Source of the DNA: Bacteroidales bacterium
GTDB lineage: Bacteria > Bacteroidota > Bacteroidia > Bacteroidales > FEN-979
DNA length: 34,214 nucleotides
Assembly (NCBI GenBank): GCA_023231065.1
Contig: JALNWE010000028.1
Coordinates: 1 to 34,214, forward strand
Direction: 5' to 3'
Under the pieces are notes generated by a model. The model made no database searches. It saw nothing but the letters and a program-made list of their open reading frames with translations, and was not told the origin of the DNA. A program made the translations under genes and the position numbers. Positions 1-7,862 of the stretch are shown here, piece after piece (position 1 is the first letter of the stretch; every line of letters starts with the position of its first letter).

Positions 1-24
1 ATAAGGAAATAATTCTTATTTAAA

Positions 25-1269
25 TCAGGTTCCGGTACGCATGGCTTCTACCGGATCAAGTCTTGAAGCTGAAAAAGCAGGTACAATCCCCGCAATTAAC
101 CCGATAATGACTGAAACTCCAATTCCTAATAAAATATTGCCCTGGGTGAGGATCAGATGAAAAGAAGTCATATTTGAAATGGCTACAGTCAGGATCAGGA
201 TGATCAGCAATCCGATTATACCCCCTATCAGCGATAAAAAAATAGCCTCAAAAAGGAATTGAAAGAGGATAAAGAAATTTTTTGCTCCCAGCGCTTTTTG
301 AATCCCGATAATATTAGTTCGTTCCTTGACCGAAACAAACATGATATTGGCAATTCCAAACCCTCCTACCAGCAAGGAAAATCCACCAATAATCCAACCG
401 ACAATAGCAATGACACGGAACAAACTATTGAAACCTTTTGTGATGATGTCTGTTTCATTAATCGAAAAATCATCTTCGGCCGTGGGCTTCAGTTTTCGTA
501 TAGAGCGCATAATCCCGGTGAGCTCATCCCGTAATTCGTCATTTGATACTAAAGGTTTAGCCTTTACAATGATCGTGGCGTCCATATCCGTGATATCGAT
601 AATGGATTTAAAATAGTTAACCGGTAAAAAAACAACCCTGTCGTTGGAATTCCCCATGAAATCCTCCCCCTCTTTCTTGAGAACGCCAATTACCTCTATG
701 TTCCGGCCAAAGATCTTTACTTTCTTACCAATCGGATCTCCTTCCGTAAAGAGTGTTTTGGCAATCTCATCCCCAATTACAGCAATGTTTTTTCCACTAA
801 CCGATTCGGCATTGGAAAAATACCGGCCATCCCCCAGCTCAAATTTCCAAACCTTGTCAAAATCTTGTGTTACCCCCAGAATACCGATATTTTCAATATA
901 GTTATTGGAATATTTGACCGTTTTATTGACCTGCACCATAAAGGCTAAAGCCTCAGTCAGATTACTGCGCTTCTCGATCTCCCGCATATCGTTGAGTGAT
1001 GTCTCAGGCCTTTGCCAATATTTCCACCAGGGATAATCGTTCCCCATGGACCAGGGCCATTTCTGAATATACAGAACATTGGTGCCAAGGGAGGCAATAC
1101 TTTTCCGGATGGCATTTTCCATGGAGTCGAAAACCGTAAAAACCGAAATGACACAAAAAATCCCAATGGTAATCCCCAGCAGAGAAAGAATGGTTCGTAC
1201 TTTATTGACAATAATTGCTTGAAAAGCTAAAATATAACTCTCCCGGATCAATCGTAATATCAAAATCAT
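25..1269 (-). CDS. MacB/FtsX-type ABC transporter permease
   Basis: This is an inner-membrane permease subunit of the MacB family, 414 residues. One N-terminal membrane segment (about residues 22-44) is followed by a large extracytoplasmic MacB-type core domain (about 50-285). Three more membrane segments follow, at about 287-312, 335-368 and 378-402. That is the standard 1+3 topology of the family. The C-terminus ends in the usual 'RLDPVEAMRTGT' tail. Members of the family couple cytoplasmic ATP hydrolysis to export of, or mechanical work on, periplasmic substrates such as lipoproteins, peptides or drugs. The substrate here cannot be read from sequence. The start is the ATG at 1269, 158 bases from divergent purH. 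A near-match to the -7 box (one mismatch) lies at 1271-1278, too close to the start to be persuasive. The partner ATPase is not in view and could lie beyond the left edge. Confidence 0.9.
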   Translation of the reverse strand: MILILRLIRESYILAFQAIIVNKVRTILSLLGITIGIFCVISVFTVFDSMENAIRKSIASLGTNVLYIQKWPWSMGNDYPWWKYWQRPETSLNDMREIEKRSNLTEALAFMVQVNKTVKYSNNYIENIGILGVTQDFDKVWKFELGDGRYFSNAESVSGKNIAVIGDEIAKTLFTEGDPIGKKVKIFGRNIEVIGVLKKEGEDFMGNSNDRVVFLPVNYFKSIIDITDMDATIIVKAKPLVSNDELRDELTGIMRSIRKLKPTAEDDFSINETDIITKGFNSLFRVIAIVGWIIGGFSLLVGGFGIANIMFVSVKERTNIIGIQKALGAKNFFILFQFLFEAIFLSLIGGIIGLLIILILTVAISNMTSFHLILTQGNILLGIGVSVIIGLIAGIVPAFSASRLDPVEAMRTGT

Positions 1270-1427
1270 AGAAAACTAATTTCCGCTTAAAGAACAGTAA
1301 AGGTACTAATAATTACCACCATCATGTAAGCCATTGTATTAATCGGTATTTTTTGGTAACATTGCAAAATGCACCGGTATACAAACTAAGACGCTGAAAT
1401 GAGTTAATCGTTACAAAACAACATTTC

Positions 1428-2954
1428 ATGAACGACCAGGTTAAAATAAAATCAGCATTGATTTCCGTTTATTCCAAAGAAGGAATCTGCGAAATTGCAG
1501 AGAAATTAATCAAATCTGGAATCCGGATTTTCTCCACTGGCGGGACTTTTGAATTCCTGGAAAAAAACGGAATTCCAGCCCATTCTGTCGAATCAGTCAC
1601 CGCCTATCCCTCTATACTTGGAGGCCGTGTGAAAACATTACATCCCAAGATCTTTGGAGGTATTTTATGGCGGCGCGACCAAATGACCGACATTGGAGAT
1701 ATTGAAAAATATGATATTCCATCAATAGACTTGGTTATCGTTGATCTCTATCCCTTTGAAAAAACGGTGAGATCAACAGATATTGAACAGGAAATTATCG
1801 AAAAAATTGATATCGGAGGAATCTCTTTAATCCGTGCTGCGGCAAAGAACTTTGCCCATGTCATGGTAATTCCTTCTGCCGGTTTCTATCCTGAACTGAT
1901 CGGGATCCTGGAAAAGAAAAACGGGGTCACCACCCTTAGTGAGCGCCGCCGCCTGGCTGCCGGCGCATACCAGATTTCTTCGCATTATGATACAGCCATT
2001 TTTAACTATTTTAACCGTAAAGAACAACTTCCGGCATTCAAACAAAGTATTTCGGATTATCATCCCCTGCGATATGGTGAAAACCCTCATCAAAAGGGGG
2101 TCTTTTATGGTGACCTGAAAGAGGTTTTCGAACAACTTCACGGAAAAGAATTATCTTATAATAACCTGGTTGATGTGGATGCAGCCATCCATTTGATTGG
2201 TGAATTTGACGACCCCACCGTCGCTATCATTAAACACACCAACCCTTGCGGAGTTGCCAGCCGTCTTTCATTAAAAGAAGCTTTTCTGGATGCGTTAGCT
2301 TGTGATCCGGTTTCAGCTTATGGTGGCATTATCATCGCCAATCGTCCTATAACCATAGAAACAGCAGAAGAGATCAACAAACTATTTTTTGAAATAATTC
2401 TTGCAGGAGAATATGAAAATGATGCCCTTAAACTCTTAAAATCCAAAAAAAATAGAATAATTTTGCGAAAAAATTCGTTGGAATCCTCCTCGTTCCAGTT
2501 TAAATCTGTATTGAATGGTGTTCTTGTACAGGAAAAAGACCTTCACACAGAACAGGCATCCGATTTTCAGTTTGTAACAACGGAAAGACCAAATACAGAA
2601 GAAACAAAGGACCTTATTTTTGCCAATAAAATAGTGAAGCATTTGAAATCAAATACAATAGCGCTGGTAAAGAACAAACAATTATTAGGTTCTGGAATGG
2701 GTCAAACCTCACGGGTCGATGCACTTCGTCAGGCTATTATCAAAGCCAGGACGTTTGGCTTTGATCTGCAGGGCTCCGTCATGGCATCCGATGCATTCTT
2801 TCCTTTTGCGGATTGTGTTGAAATTGCTCACGAAGCAGGCGTTACAGCCGTTTTGCAACCAGGCGGTTCGATAAGGGATTCCGTATCTGTGAAATACTGC
2901 AACGAACATAAAATGTCGATGGTGTTTACGGGCATCCGGCACTTTAAACATTAA
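1428..2954 (+). CDS. purH: Bifunctional AICAR formyltransferase / IMP cyclohydrolase
   Basis: PurH catalyses the last two steps of de novo IMP synthesis in the cytoplasm. It formylates AICAR using 10-formyl-tetrahydrofolate and then closes the ring. The protein is full length at 508 residues. The N-terminal MGS-like cyclohydrolase domain carries 'GGRVKTLHP' (about 65-73) and 'DIGGISLIRAAAKN'. The C-terminal AICAR transformylase domain carries 'KHTNPCG' (about 269-275) and ends in the typical 'GIRHFKH'. The ATG at 1428 gives the expected N-terminus and has only A-rich sequence upstream. The 158-base divergent region to the left shows no exact TAnnTTTG promoter box on either strand. mreB starts 11 bases after the stop, so purH and mreBCD are probably co-transcribed, an arrangement seen in other Bacteroidota. 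Confidence 0.97.
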   Translation: MNDQVKIKSALISVYSKEGICEIAEKLIKSGIRIFSTGGTFEFLEKNGIPAHSVESVTAYPSILGGRVKTLHPKIFGGILWRRDQMTDIGDIEKYDIPSIDLVIVDLYPFEKTVRSTDIEQEIIEKIDIGGISLIRAAAKNFAHVMVIPSAGFYPELIGILEKKNGVTTLSERRRLAAGAYQISSHYDTAIFNYFNRKEQLPAFKQSISDYHPLRYGENPHQKGVFYGDLKEVFEQLHGKELSYNNLVDVDAAIHLIGEFDDPTVAIIKHTNPCGVASRLSLKEAFLDALACDPVSAYGGIIIANRPITIETAEEINKLFFEIILAGEYENDALKLLKSKKNRIILRKNSLESSSFQFKSVLNGVLVQEKDLHTEQASDFQFVTTERPNTEETKDLIFANKIVKHLKSNTIALVKNKQLLGSGMGQTSRVDALRQAIIKARTFGFDLQGSVMASDAFFPFADCVEIAHEAGVTAVLQPGGSIRDSVSVKYCNEHKMSMVFTGIRHFKH

Positions 2955-2965
2955 AATCTTCTTTC

Positions 2966-3979
2966 ATGGGATTGTTTACAAAAGAAATCGCAATAGACTT
3001 AGGCACTGCCAATACCATCATCATTTATAATGATAAAGTCGTTGTTGATGAACCCTCTATTGTTGCAATAGAACGTAGTTCCGGCAAGATCATTGCCGTT
3101 GGGAAAAAAGCACAGATGATGCATGGAAAAACCCATGAAAACATCAGGACTGTGCGTCCTTTACGGGGCGGGGTCATTGCTGATTTCCAAGCGGCTGAAC
3201 ACATGATCCGTGAGATGATTAAAATGATCGAACTCAGGAAATCATGGTTCCCTCCTGCCCTTAAAATGGTAATCTGTATTCCTTCGGGTATTACCGAGGT
3301 GGAGGAACGGGCAGTAAAAGACTCGGCGGAACAAGCTGGCGCAAAAGAAGTCAGACTTATCCACGAACCAATGGCCGCAGCCATTGGTATCGGGATTGAT
3401 GTCCTTGAGCCGGTTGGAAATATGGTGATCGACATTGGTGGTGGAACAAGCGAAATAGCAGTAATAGCCCTGGGGGGTATCGTGAATAACAAATCAATCC
3501 GGATCGCCGGCGATGAATTCAATGCAGACATAGAAGAATATATGCGCAAACAGCATAATATCAATATTGGTGAACGAACCGCCGAACGCATTAAAATTGA
3601 AGCCGGAGCGGCGATTGCCGATATTGATAACCCCCCACCGGATTATGCTGTCCATGGGCGCGATCTCCTCACTGGCATTCCCAAAGAAGTTATTGTTAAC
3701 CATGCTGAAATAGCTCATTGCCTTGATAAATCAGTGGCTAAAATCGAAGCCGCTGTACTTAATGCCCTTGAAATGACCCCTCCTGAACTGGCTTCAGATA
3801 TTTATGAAACCGGAATTTACCTTACCGGTGGAGGCGCCTTGCTGCGGGGATTGGATAAGCGTCTTCACCTGAAAACAAAACTCAAAGTTCATGTTGCCGA
3901 AGATCCACTCCGGGCTGTTGCAAGGGGAACAGGTATTGCTCTGAAAAATTTCGATAAATTTACCTTCCTCATTAAGTAG
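2966..3979 (+). CDS. mreB: Rod shape-determining protein MreB
   Basis: This is bacterial actin. It forms ATP-dependent membrane-bound filaments that position the elongation machinery for lateral peptidoglycan synthesis. At 337 residues it is typical in length. Visible actin-fold motifs are phosphate-1 'DLGTANT' (about 11-17), phosphate-2 'DIGGGTSEI' (about 157-165) and the adenosine-motif region 'YLTGGGALLRGL' near the C-terminus. It lies 11 bases after purH and 8 bases before mreC, in the conserved order mreB-mreC-mreD. Nothing in the sequence looks damaged. Confidence 0.98.
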   Translation: MGLFTKEIAIDLGTANTIIIYNDKVVVDEPSIVAIERSSGKIIAVGKKAQMMHGKTHENIRTVRPLRGGVIADFQAAEHMIREMIKMIELRKSWFPPALKMVICIPSGITEVEERAVKDSAEQAGAKEVRLIHEPMAAAIGIGIDVLEPVGNMVIDIGGGTSEIAVIALGGIVNNKSIRIAGDEFNADIEEYMRKQHNINIGERTAERIKIEAGAAIADIDNPPPDYAVHGRDLLTGIPKEVIVNHAEIAHCLDKSVAKIEAAVLNALEMTPPELASDIYETGIYLTGGGALLRGLDKRLHLKTKLKVHVAEDPLRAVARGTGIALKNFDKFTFLIK

Positions 3980-3987
3980 AAGGTCTT

Positions 3988-4812
3988 ATGCGAAATCTTT
4001 TTGAATTTCTCCGGAAGCACTATTTTTATTTCCTTTTCCTGCTCCTGGAGAGTTTTTCGCTCTTCCTGCTTGTTGGCTATAACGAATTCCAACGAAGTTC
4101 ATTATATTCTACTTCGTATATTCTCTCCGGTTCGGTAAATAATCTCTTTAGTGGTATTTCCGAATACTTTTCTCTGCGAAAAACGAATAAAGTACTTATC
4201 GAGGAATTGGCGCAGCTCCATTCACGCCTTCCGGAAGCATTTTATAAAACAGATACTACAAGCTATTATCAGAAAGATTCAATTATAAGCCTGGAATACA
4301 AATATATAAGTGCTAAAGTAATCAGTAATTCCACCAATAAACGAAATAATTTCCTGATGATCAACAAAGGAAAACTTCATGGCGTTCAGAACCATATGGG
4401 CGTTATCATCGGCAATAAAATCGTCGGGCAGGTCGTCAGCGTATCCAATCATTTTAGCTGGATCATGTCCATGCTGAATAAAGACAGCCGGATATCTGGC
4501 AAATTCAAAAAAAACAACCAACTGGTGAACATTGAATGGAATGGTGGGAACTACCGTAAGGGTCAGGTTAAAGAAATCCCCAAACATATTGCAATGCTAA
4601 AAGGAGATACTATTATTACCAGCGGAAATTCCGACATCTTTCCGGAAGGGCTTATGATTGGAACCATTTCGGACTTTACAATAACCCAGGATGAAAATTT
4701 TAACAATGGGACATTGCTTTTTTCAACCGATTTCAACAGTCTGGGCTATGTTGAGGTTGTGATCGATATATTACGAAAAGAAAAAGAAGAGCTGAAAGCA
4801 TCTTTTAAATAA
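3988..4812 (+). CDS. mreC: Rod shape-determining protein MreC
   Basis: MreC is a bitopic inner-membrane protein whose periplasmic part scaffolds the elongasome and contacts PBP2. At 274 residues it fits the family. A short cytoplasmic start is followed by one membrane segment (about 13-33), a helical coiled-coil linker (about 55-75), and the beta-rich MreC core from about residue 100, including 'INKGKLHGVQNHMGVI' and 'IGTISDF'. Identification rests on these features together with the position between mreB and mreD. The gap to mreD is 30 bases and contains no terminator. Confidence 0.95.
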   Translation: MRNLFEFLRKHYFYFLFLLLESFSLFLLVGYNEFQRSSLYSTSYILSGSVNNLFSGISEYFSLRKTNKVLIEELAQLHSRLPEAFYKTDTTSYYQKDSIISLEYKYISAKVISNSTNKRNNFLMINKGKLHGVQNHMGVIIGNKIVGQVVSVSNHFSWIMSMLNKDSRISGKFKKNNQLVNIEWNGGNYRKGQVKEIPKHIAMLKGDTIITSGNSDIFPEGLMIGTISDFTITQDENFNNGTLLFSTDFNSLGYVEVVIDILRKEKEELKASFK

Positions 4813-4842
4813 TACAAAGGGGATTAAATATAACATAAAACC

Positions 4843-5364
4843 ATGGATGTAACATCAAGAACCGTTTTTCTTAATATTATCCGGTTTTTCTTTTTGATCC
4901 TTTTACAAGTATTGATTCTGAATCACATCAATCTTGGCGGGTATATCAATCCCTACTTTTATATATTCTTTATTCTTTTATTACCCTTTAACACCCCCCG
5001 GTGGTTATTATTGATCTCGGCTTTTTTCCTTGGAATGGGGATTGATTTATTTACCAATACACCTGGTCTCAATGCCGCTGCTAGCGTTCTTACAGCTTTT
5101 GCCAGGCCCTTCATAATATCCATCATCTCCTCTGGCCCCGAATCTCTTATCGGAGACACACCTTCCCTGAAAAACCAGGGATTAAAATGGTTTTTAAATT
5201 ATTCCATTTCACTTGTGTTGGTCCACCATTTCACCCTGTTTTATCTGGAAATTTTTCGCTTCGATGAATTCTTCCAAACCTTACTGCGTGTTATACTCAG
5301 CAGCATTTTTACCATGTTGTTGATTCTGATCAGCGAATATTTGATGTACCCTAAAACAAAATAA
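4843..5364 (+). CDS. mreD: Rod shape-determining protein MreD
   Basis: MreD is a small polytopic inner-membrane partner of MreC in the elongasome. The 173-residue protein is almost entirely hydrophobic, with about five membrane segments and the family-typical short loop 'GLNAAASVLTAFARP' near the middle. It is weakly conserved as a family, so position directly after mreC carries much of the call. The stop codon overlaps the left arm of a strong terminator hairpin, so the operon ends here. The mrdA (PBP2) and rodA genes that often follow mreD in this phylum are not present next to it. Confidence 0.92.
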   Translation: MDVTSRTVFLNIIRFFFLILLQVLILNHINLGGYINPYFYIFFILLLPFNTPRWLLLISAFFLGMGIDLFTNTPGLNAAASVLTAFARPFIISIISSGPESLIGDTPSLKNQGLKWFLNYSISLVLVHHFTLFYLEIFRFDEFFQTLLRVILSSIFTMLLILISEYLMYPKTK

Positions 5365-5394
5365 AAACCCGTTCAGAAAATGAAACGGGTTTTT
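5363..5394. terminator. Bidirectional terminator between mreD and tRNA-Cys
   Basis: Arms AAAAACCCGTT (5363-5373) and AACGGGTTTTT (5384-5394) pair perfectly over 11 bp around a 10-base loop. The outer A/T part of the stem provides a U-run in either direction. It begins inside the mreD stop codon and ends 11 bases from the 3' end of the convergent tRNA-Cys gene, so it can serve both transcripts. Confidence 0.88.
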
Positions 5395-5405
5395 ATGCAA
5401 AGAAG

Positions 5406-5476
5406 AGGTTTCGAGCGGAGTCGAACCGCTGTATACGGTTTTGCAGACCGCTGCCTAGCCACTCGGCCACGAAACC
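5406..5476 (-). tRNA. tRNA-Cys (anticodon GCA)
   Basis: Read on the minus strand, the gene folds into a complete cloverleaf. The 7-bp acceptor is GGTTTCG/CGAAACC with discriminator U at 5406. The anticodon stem GCGGT/ACCGT (one G-U pair) closes the loop CUGCAAA, giving anticodon GCA. The T arm is AGCGG-TTCGACT-CCGCT. No CCA is encoded. It lies 35 bases downstream of folB on the same strand and has its own exact -7 promoter box. Confidence 0.96.
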
Positions 5477-5492
5477 AGATATTCAGAGTGTA

Positions 5493-5500
5493 CAAAGGTA
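5493..5500 (-). promoter_or_regulatory. Candidate -7 promoter box for tRNA-Cys
   Basis: On the minus strand this reads TACCTTTG, an exact match to the Bacteroidota -7 consensus TAnnTTTG, 16 bases before the tRNA 5' end. That allows a short leader to be trimmed. A TTTG lies 12 bases further upstream (5513-5516), closer than the usual 19-21 base spacing, so only the -7 element is well supported. Confidence 0.55.
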
Positions 5501-5511
5501 TAACTTTTTTT

Positions 5512-5889
5512 TCAAAATTCATCATGGCATTTCGTCCATCGCGCCTGAAAACAGATCTGTTGCATTTTTCCCCCTACGGGTGGATTTATTTTCGCAATCT
5601 TTATACTAATTTCAGCAATAGGCGGATAGGCGCTTCGTACCGATTCGATAATTCTATGGGCTACATGTTCCAATAAATGCGACTTTTTCTCCATTTCCTG
5701 TTTGACCAGTTGATAAATATGAACGTAATCAAAAGTATCCTGAAGCCGGTCTGTTTCTTCCGCACGGCTTGTATCTGCCCTGACCTCAAGGTCGACCAAA
5801 AATTTTGTCCCTATAATTTGCTCTTCCTTAAAACATCCGTGAAAAGCAAAGAACTCCATACCTTCTAATTGTATCGTACCCATTGCCAT
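5512..5889 (-). CDS. folB: Dihydroneopterin aldolase
   Basis: FolB converts 7,8-dihydroneopterin to 6-hydroxymethyl-dihydropterin and glycolaldehyde in folate synthesis. Diagnostic segments are the N-terminal 'IQLEGMEFFAFHGCFKEEQIIGTKFLVDLEV', with the Y/F-HG motif and the catalytic-site glutamate, and the C-terminal 'ISIKIAKINPPVGG'. The open frame extends 14 codons upstream to 5931, but those residues lack family similarity. I chose the ATG at 5889, which gives 125 residues; an in-frame ATG at 5883 is equally possible. A one-mismatch promoter box (TAATTTCG on the minus strand, 5904-5911) lies inside the rejected extension and favours the later start. The gene is divergent from glnS, and tRNA-Cys follows it on the same strand. 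Confidence 0.92.
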   Translation of the reverse strand: MAMGTIQLEGMEFFAFHGCFKEEQIIGTKFLVDLEVRADTSRAEETDRLQDTFDYVHIYQLVKQEMEKKSHLLEHVAHRIIESVRSAYPPIAEISIKIAKINPPVGGKMQQICFQARWTKCHDEF

Positions 5890-5953
5890 TGTTTTTGAGT
5901 GTCCGAAATTATCAAATTCCCGTGAATTCAACAGATGGTTCTTTAAAATTCAG

Positions 5954-5961
5954 TAAGTTTG
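5954..5961 (+). promoter_or_regulatory. Candidate -7 promoter box for glnS
   Basis: TAAGTTTG is an exact match to TAnnTTTG and ends 36 bases before the glnS ATG, predicting a leader of about 30 bases. No convincing -33 TTTG is seen at the expected distance; only a GGTT is there. Confidence 0.5.
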
Positions 5962-5997
5962 CAATATATTATAATACGACGCTTCATTTCTTAATTT

Positions 5998-7695
5998 ATG
6001 ACAGAGAACAATCCAAAGAACGAAGAAAAGCGGTCGCTTAACTTCATTGAAGAAATAATAGAAGAAGATATCCGGACTGGTAAAAATAATAGCAGGGTGC
6101 ATACCCGCTTTCCGCCTGAACCCAACGGTTATCTCCATATTGGTCATGCTAAATCCATTTGCCTGAATTTTGGCCTTGGGAAAAAATATAACGGAAAAAC
6201 CAACCTTCGCTTCGACGATACCAATCCAGTCAAGGAAGATATCGAATATGTTGATTCTATCATGGAAGATGTCAGATGGCTTGGTTTTGATTGGGAAGAC
6301 CGGCTTTTTTATGCTTCGGATTATTTCGAACAACTATACGAATATGCCTTGATCCTCATCAGGAAAGGAAAAGCGTTTGTTTGTGATATGTCCGCCGAAG
6401 AAATAGCTGAAACCAGGGGGGCCCCAACCAGGCCGGGAACTGAAAGTCCATACCGCAACCGGACCGTTGAAGAAAATCTGGAACTGTTCACAAAAATGCG
6501 TGCCGGTGTTTTTCCTGACGGATCAAAAGTTTTACGGGCTAAAATCGGTATGAATTCTCCCAATATGCACATGCGCGATCCTGTTCTGTACAGGATAATT
6601 CATGCAACACATCACCGTACAGGCGACAAATGGTGTATATATCCCATGTATGATTTTGCACACGGTCAATCTGATTCTATTGAAAGAATAACCCATTCTA
6701 TCTGTACCCTTGAATTTGAAGTGCACCGTCCCCTCTATGATTGGTTTATCAAAGAAATAGGGATTTATGCTCCACGGCAAATTGAATTTGCCCGTCTGAA
6801 CTTGAGTTATACGGTAATGAGCAAACGGAAATTGCTCGAACTCGTCAAAGAAGGATATGTCAGCGGATGGGATGATCCTCGAATGCCTACTATCTGTGGC
6901 TTACGCCGCAGGGGATACACCCCTGAATCAATCCGGAATTTTGCTGATATTATCGGGGTTGCCAAACGCGATAATGTGATTGACGTCAGCTTGCTTGAAT
7001 TCTGTGTCAGGGAAGACCTGAACAAACGGGCCGACCGCCGTATGGCCGTTTTGAATCCATTGAAAGTTATCATCGACAACTATCCGGATGGCCCCGGGGA
7101 AGAGATGGAAGCAATAAATAATCCGGAAGACGAAACAAAAGGAAAACGAAAAATCCCCTTCTCCAGGGAATTATTTATTGAACAGGAAGATTTCATGGAA
7201 GACCCTCCCGCTAAATTTTTCAGACTCGCTCCGGGGAGAGAAGTTCGATTGAAATATGCCTATATCGTCCGCTGTGAAAATTTCATCAAAGATTCTGAAA
7301 CAGGGAAAATAACAGAAGTTCATTGTACTTATGATCCGATGACAAAAAGTGGTATGCCCAACAGCAGCCGGAAGGTTAAAGGTACCCTTCACTGGGTCTC
7401 GGCCCAATATGCCATCCGGGCTGAAGTCAGGTTATATGAGCGTCTTTTTAATAAAGAAAACCCTGATGATATGCCTGAAGGACAGAGTTATAAAGATTGT
7501 ATAAACCCCGAATCCCTTCATTTAGTAAACGGATTTATTGAGCCAGCTGCGGAAAATTCACAAGTTCTGGATAAATATCAGTTTGAACGAATTGGATATT
7601 TTTCAGTTGACAAGGATTCATCCCCCCAAAATCTTATTTTCAACCGGGTTGTTTCTCTGAAAGATTCATGGACAAAAATGGAAAAAGTCAAATAA
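5998..7695 (+). CDS. glnS: Glutaminyl-tRNA synthetase
   Basis: GlnRS is a class I synthetase that charges tRNA-Gln directly. The 565-residue protein carries the HIGH motif in 'FPPEPNGYLHIGHAKS' (H47-H50) and the KMSKS-equivalent 'VMSKRKL' at about 272-278. The C-terminal half holds the two beta-barrel anticodon-binding domains, for example 'VRLKYAYIVRCENFIKD'. Length and motif spacing are normal. The ATG at 5998 is preceded by an exact -7 box. A tRNA-Gln gene follows the stop after 43 bases on the same strand, so enzyme and substrate RNA are encoded side by side. Having GlnRS means this organism need not rely on the transamidation route for Gln-tRNA. Confidence 0.97.
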   Translation: MTENNPKNEEKRSLNFIEEIIEEDIRTGKNNSRVHTRFPPEPNGYLHIGHAKSICLNFGLGKKYNGKTNLRFDDTNPVKEDIEYVDSIMEDVRWLGFDWEDRLFYASDYFEQLYEYALILIRKGKAFVCDMSAEEIAETRGAPTRPGTESPYRNRTVEENLELFTKMRAGVFPDGSKVLRAKIGMNSPNMHMRDPVLYRIIHATHHRTGDKWCIYPMYDFAHGQSDSIERITHSICTLEFEVHRPLYDWFIKEIGIYAPRQIEFARLNLSYTVMSKRKLLELVKEGYVSGWDDPRMPTICGLRRRGYTPESIRNFADIIGVAKRDNVIDVSLLEFCVREDLNKRADRRMAVLNPLKVIIDNYPDGPGEEMEAINNPEDETKGKRKIPFSRELFIEQEDFMEDPPAKFFRLAPGREVRLKYAYIVRCENFIKDSETGKITEVHCTYDPMTKSGMPNSSRKVKGTLHWVSAQYAIRAEVRLYERLFNKENPDDMPEGQSYKDCINPESLHLVNGFIEPAAENSQVLDKYQFERIGYFSVDKDSSPQNLIFNRVVSLKDSWTKMEKVK

Positions 7696-7721
7696 ACTTG
7701 ATTTTTTTGCAAAATAATTCT

Positions 7722-7729
7722 TAATTTTG
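7722..7729 (+). promoter_or_regulatory. Candidate promoter for tRNA-Gln
   Basis: TAATTTTG is an exact TAnnTTTG box placed 9 bases before the tRNA 5' end. A TTG at 7698-7700 sits 21 bases upstream, at the usual -33 spacing. A second TTTG at 7706-7709 is 12 bases away. The tRNA can therefore be transcribed separately from glnS. Confidence 0.6.
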
Positions 7730-7738
7730 CACTCAGTT

Positions 7739-7811
7739 TGTCCGATGGTGTAACTGGCAACACAACTGATTCTGGATCAGTAGAGTCTAGGTTCGACCCC
7801 TAGTCGGACAA
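7739..7811 (+). tRNA. tRNA-Gln (anticodon CTG)
   Basis: A complete cloverleaf is visible. The acceptor TGTCCGA/TCGGACA pairs over 7 bp, with discriminator A at 7811. The anticodon stem ACTGA/TCAGT closes the loop TTCTGGA, giving anticodon CUG, which reads CAG. The T arm is CTAGG-TTCGACC-CCTAG. CCA is not encoded. The gene sits 43 bases after glnS, whose product would charge it. Confidence 0.95.
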
Positions 7812-7821
7812 CACAAAATGA

Positions 7822-7856
7822 AAATCCAACTACTTTGTATTTATGTAGTTGGATTT
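7822..7856. terminator. Bidirectional terminator after tRNA-Gln
   Basis: Arms AAATCCAACTAC (7822-7833) and GTAGTTGGATTT (7845-7856) pair perfectly over 12 bp around an 11-base loop. They are followed by TTTTA on the plus strand and a T-rich run on the minus strand. It lies 10 bases after tRNA-Gln and 6 bases from the stop of the convergent cation-transporter gene, so it probably terminates both. Confidence 0.88.
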
Positions 7857-7862
7857 TTTATT

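Noticed and set aside
1349..1357. TATTTTTTG upstream of purH as a -7 box
   Set aside because: It has one base too many between TA and TTTG and no -33 element, so I did not call a promoter.
3355..3363. TTATCCACG, one base from a DnaA box
   Set aside because: A single partial match inside mreB coding sequence, with no cluster of boxes or AT-rich unwinding region. It is not evidence for an origin.
3025..3591. 188-codon open frame antisense to mreB
   Set aside because: It lies entirely within mreB on the other strand, has no recognisable domain and reflects codon bias. mreB is a certain gene.
5890..5931. N-terminal extension of folB to 5931
   Set aside because: The extra 14 residues do not resemble FolB, and a near-match promoter box lies within them. 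The ATG at 5889 fits better.
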